Assembly: GCA_016169945.1 (NCBI GenBank)
Contig: JADLSH010000193.1
Location: 930,001-994,000 of the forward strand
Length of the DNA stretch: 64,000 nt
DNA from: Trachythela sp. YZ-2020
Taxonomy: Eukaryota; Cnidaria; Anthozoa; Malacalcyonacea; Clavulariidae
Direction of reading: 5' to 3'
Below, piece by piece: positions 23,291 through 33,394 of the stretch; position 1 is the first letter of the stretch, and the number at the start of each line of letters is the position of its first letter. The notes under the pieces are model-generated. The model had not been told where the DNA came from, searched no databases, and saw only the letters and a list, made by a program, of their open reading frames with translations. A program made the translations under genes and the position numbers.

Positions 23291-23518
23291 GGGCACAACG
23301 CGCACAGTAAACACAAAGTGTACAGTATGCAGTAACTGGGCACAACACAATGCAACATAAACATAATAAAACACGGTGATACTATGACATCTTTCATTCT
23401 TTTCTTAACCTTTGCAATTAACAAAATATTTCTAAAAGTATTATTAAATGTTGTCTACTAATTATAAAACCTGGCTAATATGTCTTTTTAATTTGTTCTT
23501 AATAACTTTAATAATCTA

Positions 23519-24090
23519 CTTTCATCCCTGTATGTGTATGTTTGTGTGTGTGCATATTGACTGGGATGGCATGAAAATTGAGCAATTTCATGTCCATGAA
23601 ATGTCCCATACAGTCAACCTTTTCTAACCAAACTCCCTCTAGGCGAGTCTCTGGCGCCTTAAAACCAGTCTGCTCTTTGAAAGATAAATTGTCCTTATTT
23701 TAGTTATTTATATCTAATCACCTCCTTTCATCCCTGTATGTTTGTGTGTGCATATTGACTGGGATGGCATGAAAATTGAGCAATTTCATGTCCATGAAAT
23801 GTCCCATATAGTCAACCCTTTCTAATCAAACTCCCTCTAGGCGAGTCTCTGGCGCCTTAAAACCAGTCTGCTCTTTGAAAGATAAATTGTCCTTATTTTA
23901 ATAGTTATTTATATCTAATCACCTCCTTTCATCCCTGTATGTTTGTGTGTGTGTGTGTGTGCATATTGACTGGGATGGCATGAAAATTGAGCAATTTCAT
24001 GTCCATGAAATGTCCCATATAGTCAACCCTTTCTAACCAAACTCCTTCTAGGCGAGTCTCTGGCGCCTTAAAACCAGTCTGCTCTTTGAA
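23519..24090 (+). repeat. Three ~200-bp tandem copies in the hAT 3' region
   Basis: Units start at about 23521, 23727 and 23928. Each runs from TTCATCCCTGTATG through GACTGGGATGGCATG and CATGTCCATGAAATG to CCAGTCTGCTCTTTGAA. The third unit has a longer GT run and leads directly into the hammerhead motif instead of the usual AGATAAATTG spacer. Confidence 0.9.
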
Positions 24091-24099
24091 CAGCCGTCT

Positions 24100-24208
24100 A
24101 AAGGCTGTCCATGTCGGAATCACCACTTTGCTCTATATACTGTTGATATATTGCAATTTGTGTTTCCTAGGCATGCTGATGAGCCCTGATATAGGGCGAA
24201 ACGGCTTT
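24100..24208 (+). ncRNA. Hammerhead ribozyme motif, type III-like
   Basis: The core is CTGATGA at 24176-24182, then G, stem II CCCT/AGGG with loop GATAT, then C and GAAA at 24198-24201. These are the invariant hammerhead nucleotides. A GUC cleavage triplet lies upstream at 24107-24109. Stem III pairs AAGGCUGU with ACGGCUUU (8 bp, two G-U wobbles). Stem I pairs CATGTC (24110-24115) with GGCATG (24170-24175) and extends through GGAA-CAC with GTG-TTCC, closing a loop of about 35 nt. A competing GCCGTC at 24093-24098 can also pair with stem III. Function is inferred from structure only. Confidence 0.75.
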
Positions 24209-24370
24209 AAAATTCCTTCGAAGTTTTGTCTATCGCGAAATTAAATACCGCGAACGATCGTGTCACGGGGGGTCTTTTTTGCCGATCGAAAATCAAGACC
24301 ACGCCCAAGATAACATTTCAGACTTTTTGACTCACGTACGAAAATTCCTAGATCCGCCCCTGAGCACTAC

Positions 24371-25500
24371 CCTTGAGAAGACAATAGTCTGGCATTAGAC
24401 AGGGAAATTGTTGACCAAAGGCACATTGCAGCATAATGGTTTAATTAGAAAAGTTTCAAATACATTTAAACAAAAGAAAACAAAACATACCTTCTGTTCA
24501 CCTCAGTACTGAGTCAATTTGCTTCTCTGTTTACTTTTAACTTCCATCCCCAACACAACAAATGCTGCAAGAAATCAATGTACTCAATGAATGATCTAAT
24601 GGAATCTGTAGAAGAATAAGTACAGTATAATATATATTTCAACAACTATTCAGTCAAGTACAGGACAGCAGTTGATTTAAAATGGGTTAGCAAGACATTG
24701 GAAGGTTGCCTGGTTAAAGGTTCACATGCAACAATCTCCACTTGACAATTAAATTAAACTGTCTAGCAACTAGCGTTAGAATGACTGGAATAGTGTAGTA
24801 TGATGCAAAGATGTGCATTGCACCTTAATTGGGTTAACCGAAAGATGGTAAATATTCTAAACTTTGCAAATTTGGGTATCTAAGCTACACAGTACAGTTG
24901 CCAAAAGATAACCACAAGTACACATTGGCATCAATAACACACATTGGCAACAATAACACACACTAGCATTATCCTGGTAAATACACATGAATTTGTGGTT
25001 AGCCCTTGGCAACTGGAATAGACAGCATTGCACCGGAATTGCAGGGCATTTATTTTCATTTTTTACAACTGCCTCTGTATATATACACAATTTTTTACTA
25101 AAAATTTAGACCTACAAAAGTCCAATAACCAAACTTGCCGGTTAATGGTATAATAGTGTCTGGTTAACATTTACATTTGTATTAAGCATAATATACAACA
25201 CTTTCTCTTTGATGGGATAAATATTTGTCTGGCACTAGATTGTGTGAATTAGTAAGGCACAAAGGCTCCATTGCAACTTAACCTAAATTTGTAAAATACT
25301 ATAAAAATATATATATGTCTCGTACCTTGCTGGCTTTCATTATCCTTCGAAACGTCTCCTCCTCGGCAAATTATAATGCGACATGAAGCAGATATAAAGA
25401 AGATTGATGTGTATTCGCCGTATAAATGTATGAAAGAAAGAAAGATAATAATAGTAAGAATGTCATAACCGCGGCAATTCACTAAACCGCCATTTATCCT
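24371..25500. other. No gene seen
   Basis: AT-rich sequence without a recognisable frame. CA-rich short repeats (ACACATTGGCA) occur near 24920-24960. Confidence 0.45.
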
Positions 25501-25582
25501 TTCGTGAACTTTTCGTCACCCCCCTGTCTTAATTTCCATAAAGCCCGCTCGCAGGCTAATACTCCAAGAATCTTGGAGTATT

Positions 25583-25660
25583 TGCCTGTCACGTGGTCAG
25601 CCTTTACCAGTGCTATGCCCCAGCAGGCTAGCGCTGGGTACGAGTTTGGTTTCCGAACTG
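25583..25660. repeat. Dispersed repeat copy 2 (inverted)
   Basis: GTCACGTGGTCAGCCTTT through CCCCAGCAGGCTAGC is the reverse complement of the copy at 13738-13830. Confidence 0.6.
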
Positions 25661-25776
25661 TTTACGCCAATGCCTATAAGAATTTAGTGAAAAGTTCGCA
25701 AAAAATCTGCAAATTTCGAGCTCCAAAGAATAGTTTATTCAGTATTGAGGTAAGCTGTTTTGAATTGCAGAGTAAT

Positions 25777-26215
25777 CAGACCTGCCAACTCACCCGACTT
25801 TATCGGGTGTCACCCGATTTTTTAACAAATCTCCAGATCACCCGATCGAAGGACATGTTCACCCGATTTTTATTGAGTTTTCAACTTAAAATATGAATAC
25901 TTATAATTGATATTTCCTGCTAACAACGACGTTTTCTGCCATTTTTATTAGTTTATCTTCTCTTAAGTCTTTGTAGTCGCTTATCAGTTTGCATTCGTAA
26001 GTCATAACATTGCATTTTGTCACAATTTAATATATAAAAAGCAATTTCTCTCAGTTATTAACGTATATCCCTGGAGCACATTTGTTCTTTCTAGTTTCTT
26101 GAAGTCAATTGTAACTGATTTGGCAAATCTCCAGATTTTTCCCAAGATCTCCAGATTTTGTAACGATTTTTTTCTCAATCTCCAGATTTTCTTCAGCCAA
26201 GGGTTGGCAGGTCTG
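25777..26215. mobile_element. TIR element with CAGACCTGCCAAC ends
   Basis: The left end is CAGACCTGCCAACT and the right end GGGTTGGCAGGTCTG. Both ends continue into repeated CACCCGA or CTCCAGATTTT motifs. The CAG start suggests hAT, but the flanks (AGAGTAAT and GAGTATAC) are not a clean 8-bp duplication. No transposase. Confidence 0.55.
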
Positions 26216-26698
26216 GAGTATACACAGGCTTACATTTTCAGTAAAGAGTATAAAATACAGGATATATTAAAAGAGTATAAAATACAGGATCTTGTTTCGA
26301 ATTTATCAGTTTAAATTACAAATATATGATCGAAATATTCGTTGATATCAGATACTGTATGTTGCAGCATGCATTTATTATTTGCTATAAAAATTTGACG
26401 AGATTGCAACGTAATTTATTGTATTTTACCGACATATAGCGTGTGTTCAATCGGTGAGACTATTTATTGTTTATCAAGGCCTCGATCATGACGATCAAGG
26501 CTATAAATCTCGTTTATTTTTGAAGCTTCGATGACAATTAAATTATGCAATTCGTCAGAATATTTTATCAATAATTTTCTGAATTTAATATATCCTAGAA
26601 AGGAAATAAATCGAACTGGTTTTAATGTATAAATGTGCATTTTAAAAACAAAACAAAACATGCCATTGACTTTAACTTTAAGGGTTGCAGGAGGTGGC
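26216..26698. other. No gene seen
   Basis: AT-rich. GAGGTGGC at 26691-26698 is the left target duplication of the next element. Confidence 0.45.
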
Positions 26699-27027
26699 CA
26701 GTGGCGTGGTGGCTGGCGGGGCCGGGGGGCCATGGGCGTACCGAGCGGGGAGATGAATGGGGGTGAAAATAGTCGATAGATTGATTGCAGATTGATAGTG
26801 GTTAGTTTTTGAAACCAAAGCGGAAAGCGGTGGATCGGTAAATTTTAAAATTTCAAACAACCACAGGGTTGTACTTTTGTTCATACTCCAGTTATTTCTT
26901 GCAGAGCCAACGACAATCATCTCATCTCCAATAGTTTGTCGTTACTTTCACTTTGTGTATATATAAAAAGGAACAAAACCAATTTAACACTGGCCCCCCT
27001 TGAAAGTTTGGAGCCACCACGCCACTG
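26699..27027. mobile_element. hAT MITE with CAGTGGCGTGGTGGCT ends, 329 bp
   Basis: The TIRs are CAGTGGCGTGGTGGCT and AGCCACCACGCCACTG (one extra base near the right end's inner part). GAGGTGGC is duplicated at 26691-26698 and 27028-27035. A longer relative in reverse orientation ends at 33387 and shares about 260 bp with it. Confidence 0.85.
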
Positions 27028-27204
27028 GAGGTGGCTATTTATAAAGCTTGACAAATTTTCTGACAAATTGCCCACTTTCTTTATAAAGCTGACATATCCA
27101 ATATCATTAATAGTTCATGAGGAAATTAGCAAAACATATTACTTTGCTCACATGATAATTCTGGTTACCCTGCTAGCAGAGTGTGCTTAAACACACTGCA
27201 GAAT

Positions 27205-27415
27205 TGCTCCAGTGGGGAACACAACGAAATCTTGTTCATTGGACCAGTGGGAAACACAAAGAAATCTTGTTTATTGGACCAGTGGGGAACACAAAGAAAT
27301 CTTGTTCATTGGACCAGTGGGAAACACAAAGAAATCTTGTTTATTGGACCAGTGGGGAACACAAAGAAATCTTGCATGTTTATTGGACCAGTGGTGAACA
27401 CAAAGAAATCGTCGA
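27205..27415 (+). repeat. 33-bp minisatellite, ~6 copies
   Basis: The unit CTTGTTCATTGGACCAGTGG / GAAACACAAAGAAAT repeats with small changes. A period divisible by three keeps three frames open across the array (for example TSGKHKEI), so the overlapping ORFs here are products of the repeat and not evidence for a gene. Confidence 0.85.
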
Positions 27416-27727
27416 AGAGATATCACATACTGTTAATAAACTTTTTTGCTTACAAATTATATTGCAAAATATCAATATGAACATTTTTCAATTATATATT
27501 ATAACAACTTCCCAGATGACGCATCAGATTTGCTATGAAATTAAAGTATTCGCTAATTAAAGTATTTGGAAACTGTATGTTTGTGTGATATGTAATAGAC
27601 TGTCATTATTCTAATAAAATGGTCATTTGATCATACATGTTAACTGCATTAAGCGTCTTTGGTGAAATAAGTGCTATCACAGCATACACATCCAATTCGA
27701 TAATTTGTTGCAACTGTCAAAAGTGTC

Positions 27728-28345
27728 AGCACATTATCGCGTCAGCCAATCAGCGTCGCCCCTGACATGTCAAACTCCTACAAAGGATCTGTCTAATTTT
27801 AATTGATTGTCGCTCCCCTGGTGTCGAGGTAGGAAGTTAATGTAAACTCAAGCGCTCGTTTAGTCTGGCCATAGCCCCGTGTCGTGTGTTATTACACATT
27901 GTGTGCTCGTCGCCTGTAGCGTTGTAAATCGGGAAGCGAGAGGAGGAGCAAGGCAAGTTCGGAAACATAAATAATTTTTTGAGGAAAGTGCTTTAAAATT
28001 CTTCAGAGAATTTCCTAAAGTTTTTACAAAGGCTGTTTTTGTATAAATATAAAATAAGCGTGCGAGAAATGTCTGGTTTGTTTTTCTGGTGGCAGTATAA
28101 GCAAACGATTGCATGTGTGTATTATACTCACGTCATTGATAAGTATTGTCGGGTTAAGGGTTTTATAAGAATGACTGTATGTCCTTATTTCATACCCCAA
28201 AACTTGAGTTTAGTACACTAAAGTATTTGGGTGTTTCAGTTCATTGTTTTTAGTTCGGAATCGAAACATTGCATACCGTAGTTCAAGACCAGCATTATAT
28301 AATTCACTTTGGGATTTTATACGCACGCGCAGTTGCCTTCAGTCA
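27728..28345 (+). repeat. Dispersed ~620-bp repeat, copy A
   Basis: From CAGCACATTATCGCGTCAGC to CACGCGCAGTTGCCTTCAGT. Copy C (30308-30950) is a direct copy with short indels; copy B (29135-29430) is an inverted partial copy. It contains CCAATCAGCG and short open frames that are the same in all copies. Confidence 0.8.
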
Positions 28346-28350
28346 GCATA

Positions 28351-28937
28351 CCGTAAACCTCCGTATATAAGCCCTGGGCTTATATAGGTTCGTAAGGGTT
28401 TTTTGATGGGCTTATACACGGAGGGGCTTATATATGGGGGGGCTTATACACGGACATCATTTTGTGTTAGTAATTGTTTTTAATACGAACCCTAAAATTT
28501 GAAAGTGAACAAATTCAAATTATGACTATAACTATAAGAAACAATGTCAGCTAGAGTGATCTGTTAGTAATTAAATGTCAGTATCACTATCATCATCATC
28601 GGAAGAGCTAGTACCGGTATTAGAGCCAGAGCAGGCTTCAGAGACGTCTGTAAGTTCGTCGTCGTCTTCGTCACTGCTTTCCAAATGAAATTCTTCCTGT
28701 GGTAAGGGCATTGTATAGCTTTCTAATCCTCTGATGTTCACCTGGTCGTCTTCTGAACCATCTAGTTTGGGCTTATATTTAAGTAAGTATATGGGCTTAT
28801 ATTTGGGGGGGCTTATATTCGGGGGGGCTTATATTCGGAACAGTGTGCGCGTTAGTGAATGCGGTGGGCTTATATTCGGGGCGGCTTATATTCGGGGCGG
28901 CTTATATTCGGGGGGGCTTATATACGGAGGTTTACGG
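28351..28937. mobile_element. TA-flanked TIR element (CCGTAAACCTCCG), pogo-type
   Basis: The ends CCGTAAACCTCCGTATATAA and its complement are bordered by TA on both sides (28349-28350 and 28938-28939). Subterminal GGGGCTTATA units repeat many times at both ends. The interior holds a minus-strand C-terminal coding remnant. TA target use fits the Tc1/mariner/pogo superfamily. Confidence 0.65.
28571..28785 (-). pseudogene. Acidic C-terminal remnant of a transposase-like protein
   Basis: A minus-strand frame of about 70 codons ends at TAA (28571-28573). It reads LESYTMPLPQEEFHLESSDE, then a tail rich in Asp, Glu and Ser (SSSDDDDSDTDI). Its place inside a TA-flanked element suggests the acidic C-terminus of a pogo-like transposase. 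No DDE or CENPB-type domain remains, so the family call is inference. Confidence 0.4.
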
Positions 28938-29134
28938 TATCTTATACTGTATATTTCAGCTCAGCTATGCCAAGTATATTAGTAATTCCTACTATTCAAA
29001 TATAACGTGTAGAACAGTAGAAGTAAAGCCTAAAGGATTATAGAGATATCAAGCTTTCTTTGTGTTAATACCAGTCGAAGCGAAAGGAATTTCAAAGCTC
29101 TATAAGTGCTTTATTGGTCTTTTCAAGCTAGCCT

Positions 29135-29430
29135 TAAGTACTGAACTAAAAACAATGAACTGAAACACCCAAATACTTTAGTGTACTAAACTCAAGTTTT
29201 GGAGTATGAAATAAGGACATACAGTCATTCTTATAAAACCCTTAACCCGACAATACTTATCAATGACGTGAGTATAATACACACATGCAATCGTTTGCTT
29301 ATACTGCCACCAGAAAAACAAACCAGACATTTCTCGCATGCTTATTTTATATTTATACAAAAACAGCCTTTGTAAAAACTTTACGAAATTCTCTGAAGAA
29401 TTTTAAAGCACTTTCCTCAAACAAGTTTTA
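29135..29430 (-). repeat. Dispersed repeat, inverted partial copy B
   Basis: This is the reverse complement of about 28000-28260 in copy A, beginning at AACAATGAACTGAAACACCC and ending near CACTTTCCTCAAAC. Confidence 0.8.
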
Positions 29431-30307
29431 TGTATGGCCAAGTATACATATATTGTGGACTTTCTTGGAGCAAGTAGCTCGAAGTTTTGATACGGTTGTT
29501 ATACAGCAAATACTGGCCAGTTCATTCAAACAAATTTGATGTTTGTACGGAACATTAAATGTATTTTACAAATGATTATCTCCGAGGCCGATTTGAGGAA
29601 AGATACAGCAAGGTTATGCGAGAATTTAATTTGCAATTAGTAGGCTTATGAGCATTGTATCCTGGTTGAAAAATGGCTCGAAACCAATAAAAAATATCCT
29701 TGTGTTGTATTCGGGGAAATGACTTTCCCGTTCGAATTTGAAGCTTGTTTCAAAACACTACCTGTATTAATATTTTCAAATATTTTGCCAACCATTTTGC
29801 AATGTCGTTCTCCGATTACTTTTTTCGGCATTGATATATTTCGAAATGATTGTTGTTTTTCAATTTTGGTGAAAAATGTGGGTTTCTTTGAGTTATTATA
29901 TTGATAATAAATCTTTGTATCATTATCGCATGGGTAACTAACGAAATGATAGACATTAACACATTCCTGCACCTTTTTCATAAAGCTGTGGATTCCATAC
30001 ACCAGACTGCGTCTAAAGTTCAAGTCTTAGGCGAAATCATCGTACTGTTTTTTACTCGGTCTAGATTGCCCCAGCGTAGCTCTATGAATGCTAGGGAAAT
30101 TTTAGTTAAGGTACGAAGGTAGCGAAGCGGGAAAAGGAGGGGAAACTGCCTTGTTTCTGTTGTGATGTGTCAGTGTTGATTTCGTGGTAGATAAAGAATA
30201 TGGAATCCGTATAGATTGTTTACAGAGTTAAGCGTGTAAGTCGACGTACAAACTTCGCAACAAAAGACCAATTTAATGATCAACACAGCTCAATATATGT
30301 TCGAACC
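29431..30307. other. No gene recognised; one 125-codon minus ORF
   Basis: A minus-strand ORF at 29646-30023 (RSLVYGIHSFMKKVQECVNV) is open but matches no family I recognise. It lies between copies B and C of the dispersed repeat. Confidence 0.35.
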
Positions 30308-30950
30308 GCAGCACATTATCGTGTCAGCCAATCAGCGTCGCCCCTGACATGTCAAACTCCTACAAAGGATCTGTCTAATTTTAATTGATTGTCGCTCCCC
30401 TGGTGTCGAGGTAGGAAGATAATGTAAACTCAAGCGCTCGTTTAGTCTGGCCATAGCCCCGTGTCGTGTGTTATTACACATTGTGTGCTCGTCGCCTGTA
30501 GCGTTGTAAATCGGGAAGCGAGAGGAGGAGCAAGGCAAGTTCGCAAACATAAATAATTGTTTGAGGAAAGTGCTTTAAAATTCTTCACAGAATTTCCTAC
30601 AAAGGCTGTTTTTACAAAGGCTGTTTTTGTATAAATATAAAATAAGCGTGCGAGAAATGTCTGGTTTGTTTTTCTGGTGGCAGTATAAGCAAACGATTGC
30701 ATGTGTGTATTATACTCACGTCATTGATAAGTATTGTCGGGTTAAGGGTTTTATAAGAATGACTGTATGTCCTTATTTCATACTCCAAAACTTGAGTTTA
30801 GTACACTAAAGTATTTGGGTGTTTCAGTTCATTGTTTTTAGTTCGGAATCGAAACATTGCATACCGTAGTTCAAGACCAGCATTATATAATTCACTTTGG
30901 GGTGTTTACAGATTTTATACGCACGCGCAGTTGGCTTCAGTTTGTTCAAA
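30308..30950 (+). repeat. Dispersed repeat, direct copy C
   Basis: Nearly identical to copy A over its whole length, with a small duplication (CAAAGGCTGTTTTTA) near 30600 and a 13-base insertion near 30900. Confidence 0.85.
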
Positions 30951-31178
30951 TATAAAAGAGTGGAACATCTTTGTACTCTTAAAAAATACTTTTTAATAAA
31001 AAAGACTGACACAAGATCACTTTGTCCTTACATTACAAACAGAAAAGCATAAGTTTGTTTCCAGAATCTAACTGTCCGTGTTGAATGACCGCGTTGCCGC
31101 TTTTGGCGTTGGTAAATTGACGAATTTATTACAGGCATCATATAATTTCCAAGCCAAGAGTCAAGACAGTAGTATAGG

Positions 31179-31579
31179 CTATAGTTGCAATGTACAATTG
31201 AACAAAACGTTGCTCAATAAGCCCAATAATAACATGACCATAAGGCATAACTTGAATAGCTTTTTTACTCTCTTGCAAAATTTTGAGAGCCTTCCAACAC
31301 GCGATTCATTTTCATAGTTTTCGAGAAAATCTAACAACTCGTCGCACGCTGAATACACTTTGCATTCGACCATTGTCTCAATTAACGAATCGAATGTTTT
31401 CGAACCATCCGTCTTTGTGACACCCACATTTCGAGTAATTCACGAGCTCGATTCCCACTTTCTGCTAGGATTTGTACATCAGTACTGGTTGGAGGCGGTT
31501 TTAGGAGTTTTCCAGCTAATCCCCTCCAATTTCGCTCGAAGCACGAATAGACGTTTAGTTCGATATAAACTTTAGCCAA
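31179..31579 (-). pseudogene. Death-domain-like fragment, frameshifted
   Basis: Read down from 31579: NVYSCFERNWRGLAGKL, then SGNRARELLEMW, a one-base shift near 31430, then TFDSLIETMVECKVYSACDE and LLDFLENYE. The pattern W-LA-KL, LL-MW, L---L, A---L--FL over about 85 residues follows the Death-domain helix order. A hydrophobic stretch (LCLMVMLLLGLLSNVLF) follows. Death domains mediate homotypic binding in apoptosis and immune signalling. No flanking domain is seen, so it could be a lone exon of a gene extending out of view, with an error, or a relic. Confidence 0.4.
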
Positions 31580-32780
31580 AGCGGCGTCAAGAAGCCTGTT
31601 AGTCGTGACGCAATCTGATAAAATTTCATCTGAAAGTCGTTCTTTTCGCCGTGGACTGGACTGATTTTAAGGGGGGTTTTCTATAGCGTTTTGCACCTCA
31701 AAGTTTTGATTCTCGTATATAAATATTAAAATATTTATTATATATAAATATCAATTTATAACTGGAGTGAAATAAATCTCCTAAAGCGAGCCTACACAAC
31801 ATGGCTCCCTTCTGTTCTTTACTGAACGTGGAAAATTAACAATTTATCATTTCGAAATTGTTAATGGCTGAAGCATGACGTTTTCCTAATAAAATTACAA
31901 AACTGAATCGCGCCGAGGAGATGGCCGTATTTTAAGTAAGAGCGCTTGGATACTTTGCGTTAATTAGTAATTTTTTGCGCGCATTTCGCTACTTGCTGAT
32001 ATCGACGAATAAATAGCGAGTAACGTCTACAATCCGAATGCAGCATTTGCAATAGAAATCGACTACATTTTTTACTGAAAACTAATATAACTCGAAACAA
32101 AACTTTATAGTAACGAAAGTGTTTAGTCCATTTAATTAAAAAACATTAATGATAACAACACTTCTATATTATCAAATTTCAGAGAATATAACTAGTAACA
32201 ACCAATGGTATAAAGTTTGCAGTAGCTACAACGCGGTCCGAGGGGCAAATCACTCCAAAAATTAAAAAATCACATGATTTTTTACCGTAATTTTAAAATT
32301 GTTTTATGATTTGTTTTAAAAGTTTACATGAAATTGATCAATGATTTGCGATTGAGGGCAAATCACTTCAAAAAAAGTTTGTGTGATAAAAAAATCACGT
32401 GATTTTTTCCATGAAAATTAGCAACAGTTTATGGGTAAGTTCTATATTTGAAAATTCATCACAGAAACAATATAAATATTATCTATTATTTTTAAAAATG
32501 ACGGAAGCGAGGTCTAACATTGCTAAGCCTGCGTTACTAGTCGCACAACGTTACTAGGGGGGTCTGGGGGCATGCTCCCCCAGGAAAATTTTGCATTTTT
32601 GAAGCCAAAGAAGTGCATTTTCCGTGCTTCCTGAGAGGATATTTTATAAAAAATTGTGGAGTTTTTACATCTAAGAATTCAAGATTTGTAACGCACTTTT
32701 TAACTTTTTACAACCTCATCCCCAAGTTTTGATCGGAAATGATATTTGCTCCGTAGACAATTAAAAGCGCCAGTTAAGAA
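31580..32780. other. No gene seen; short inverted repeats
   Basis: Near 31905-32020, CGCCGAGGAGATGGC and AAATAGCGAGTAACG are also found, rearranged, at 38840-38935. The rest is AT-rich without recognisable coding. Confidence 0.4.
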
Positions 32781-33387
32781 CATTGGTTTTGTTCCTTTTT
32801 ATATATACACAAAGTGAAAGTAACGACAAACTATTGGAGATGAGATGATTGTCGTTGGCTCTGCAAGAAATAACTGGAGTATGAACAAAAGTACAACCCT
32901 GTGGTTGTTTGAAATTTTAAAATTTACCGATCCACCGCTTTCCGCTTTGGTTTCAAAAACTAACCACTATCAATCTGCAATCAATCTATCGACTATTTTC
33001 ACCCCCATTCATCCCCCCGCTCGGTACGCCCATGGATAAAATTGTCGTTAACATCTCGAAAACAGTTTTAATTTGTTTTCATCCCGTCTCTGTCATTGTT
33101 TACAACGGTAGTTTTTGCAGTCGCAGCTAAAACTGTCAATTTATAGAGGCTCTTTCTTCGCCAGGTAGATTGTTGTAACAACATGAACTATACAAAATAT
33201 ATGTTGTTGTGCCGCAATAGTATCGCGCTTTATTGTTTGAGAATTTTAATTTAAAAATTTAAATTTTAGAATTAAATACTAACCCTTCTTGGTGATTTTG
33301 GCGCCCCGCCTGCATTTCGGCGCCCCTCTTGAAACCATCGCTGGGGGGGCCATGGCCCCCCGGCCCCCCCCAGCCACCACGCCACTG
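32781..33387 (-). mobile_element. hAT MITE relative of the 26699 element
   Basis: 32781-33038 is the reverse complement of the interior of the 26699-27027 element. The right end AGCCACCACGCCACTG is the same TIR. Between them this copy has about 330 bp that the shorter copy lacks. The left TIR and target duplication were not found. Its right end abuts a decayed gene fragment. Confidence 0.65.
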
Positions 33388-33394
33388 ATCAACA

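Larger units (their letters stand above)
18485..24362 (+). mobile_element. Full-length hAT transposon with OTU-like ORF, 5.9 kb
   Basis: The ends are a perfect 16-bp inverted repeat, CAGGGGCGGATCTAGG, and the 8-bp duplication AGCACTAC flanks both sides (18477-18484 and 24363-24370). Inside, on the plus strand, are a TATA-like box, a candidate 5' exon, an OTU-like protease ORF, a TTF-type/hAT transposase with hAT dimerisation C-terminus, two tandem-repeat arrays and a hammerhead-ribozyme motif. The ends are intact but the coding region carries at least five frameshifts, so the copy is not autonomous now. Confidence 0.9.

Noticed and set aside
25777..26215. 8-bp target duplication for the CAGACCTGCC element
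   Set aside because: AGAGTAAT and GAGTATAC differ; only the inverted ends are supported.
27181..27560. Three overlapping ORFs of 61-125 codons
   Set aside because: They are readings of a 33-bp tandem repeat and have no other protein features.
29646..30023. 125-codon minus ORF as a gene
   Set aside because: No recognised motif, splice context or similarity to known families, and it lies among repeats.
27728..30950. LTR retrotransposon with copies A and C as LTRs
   Set aside because: No TG...CA ends, primer site, polypurine tract, gag or pol between them, and an inverted copy in the middle does not fit.
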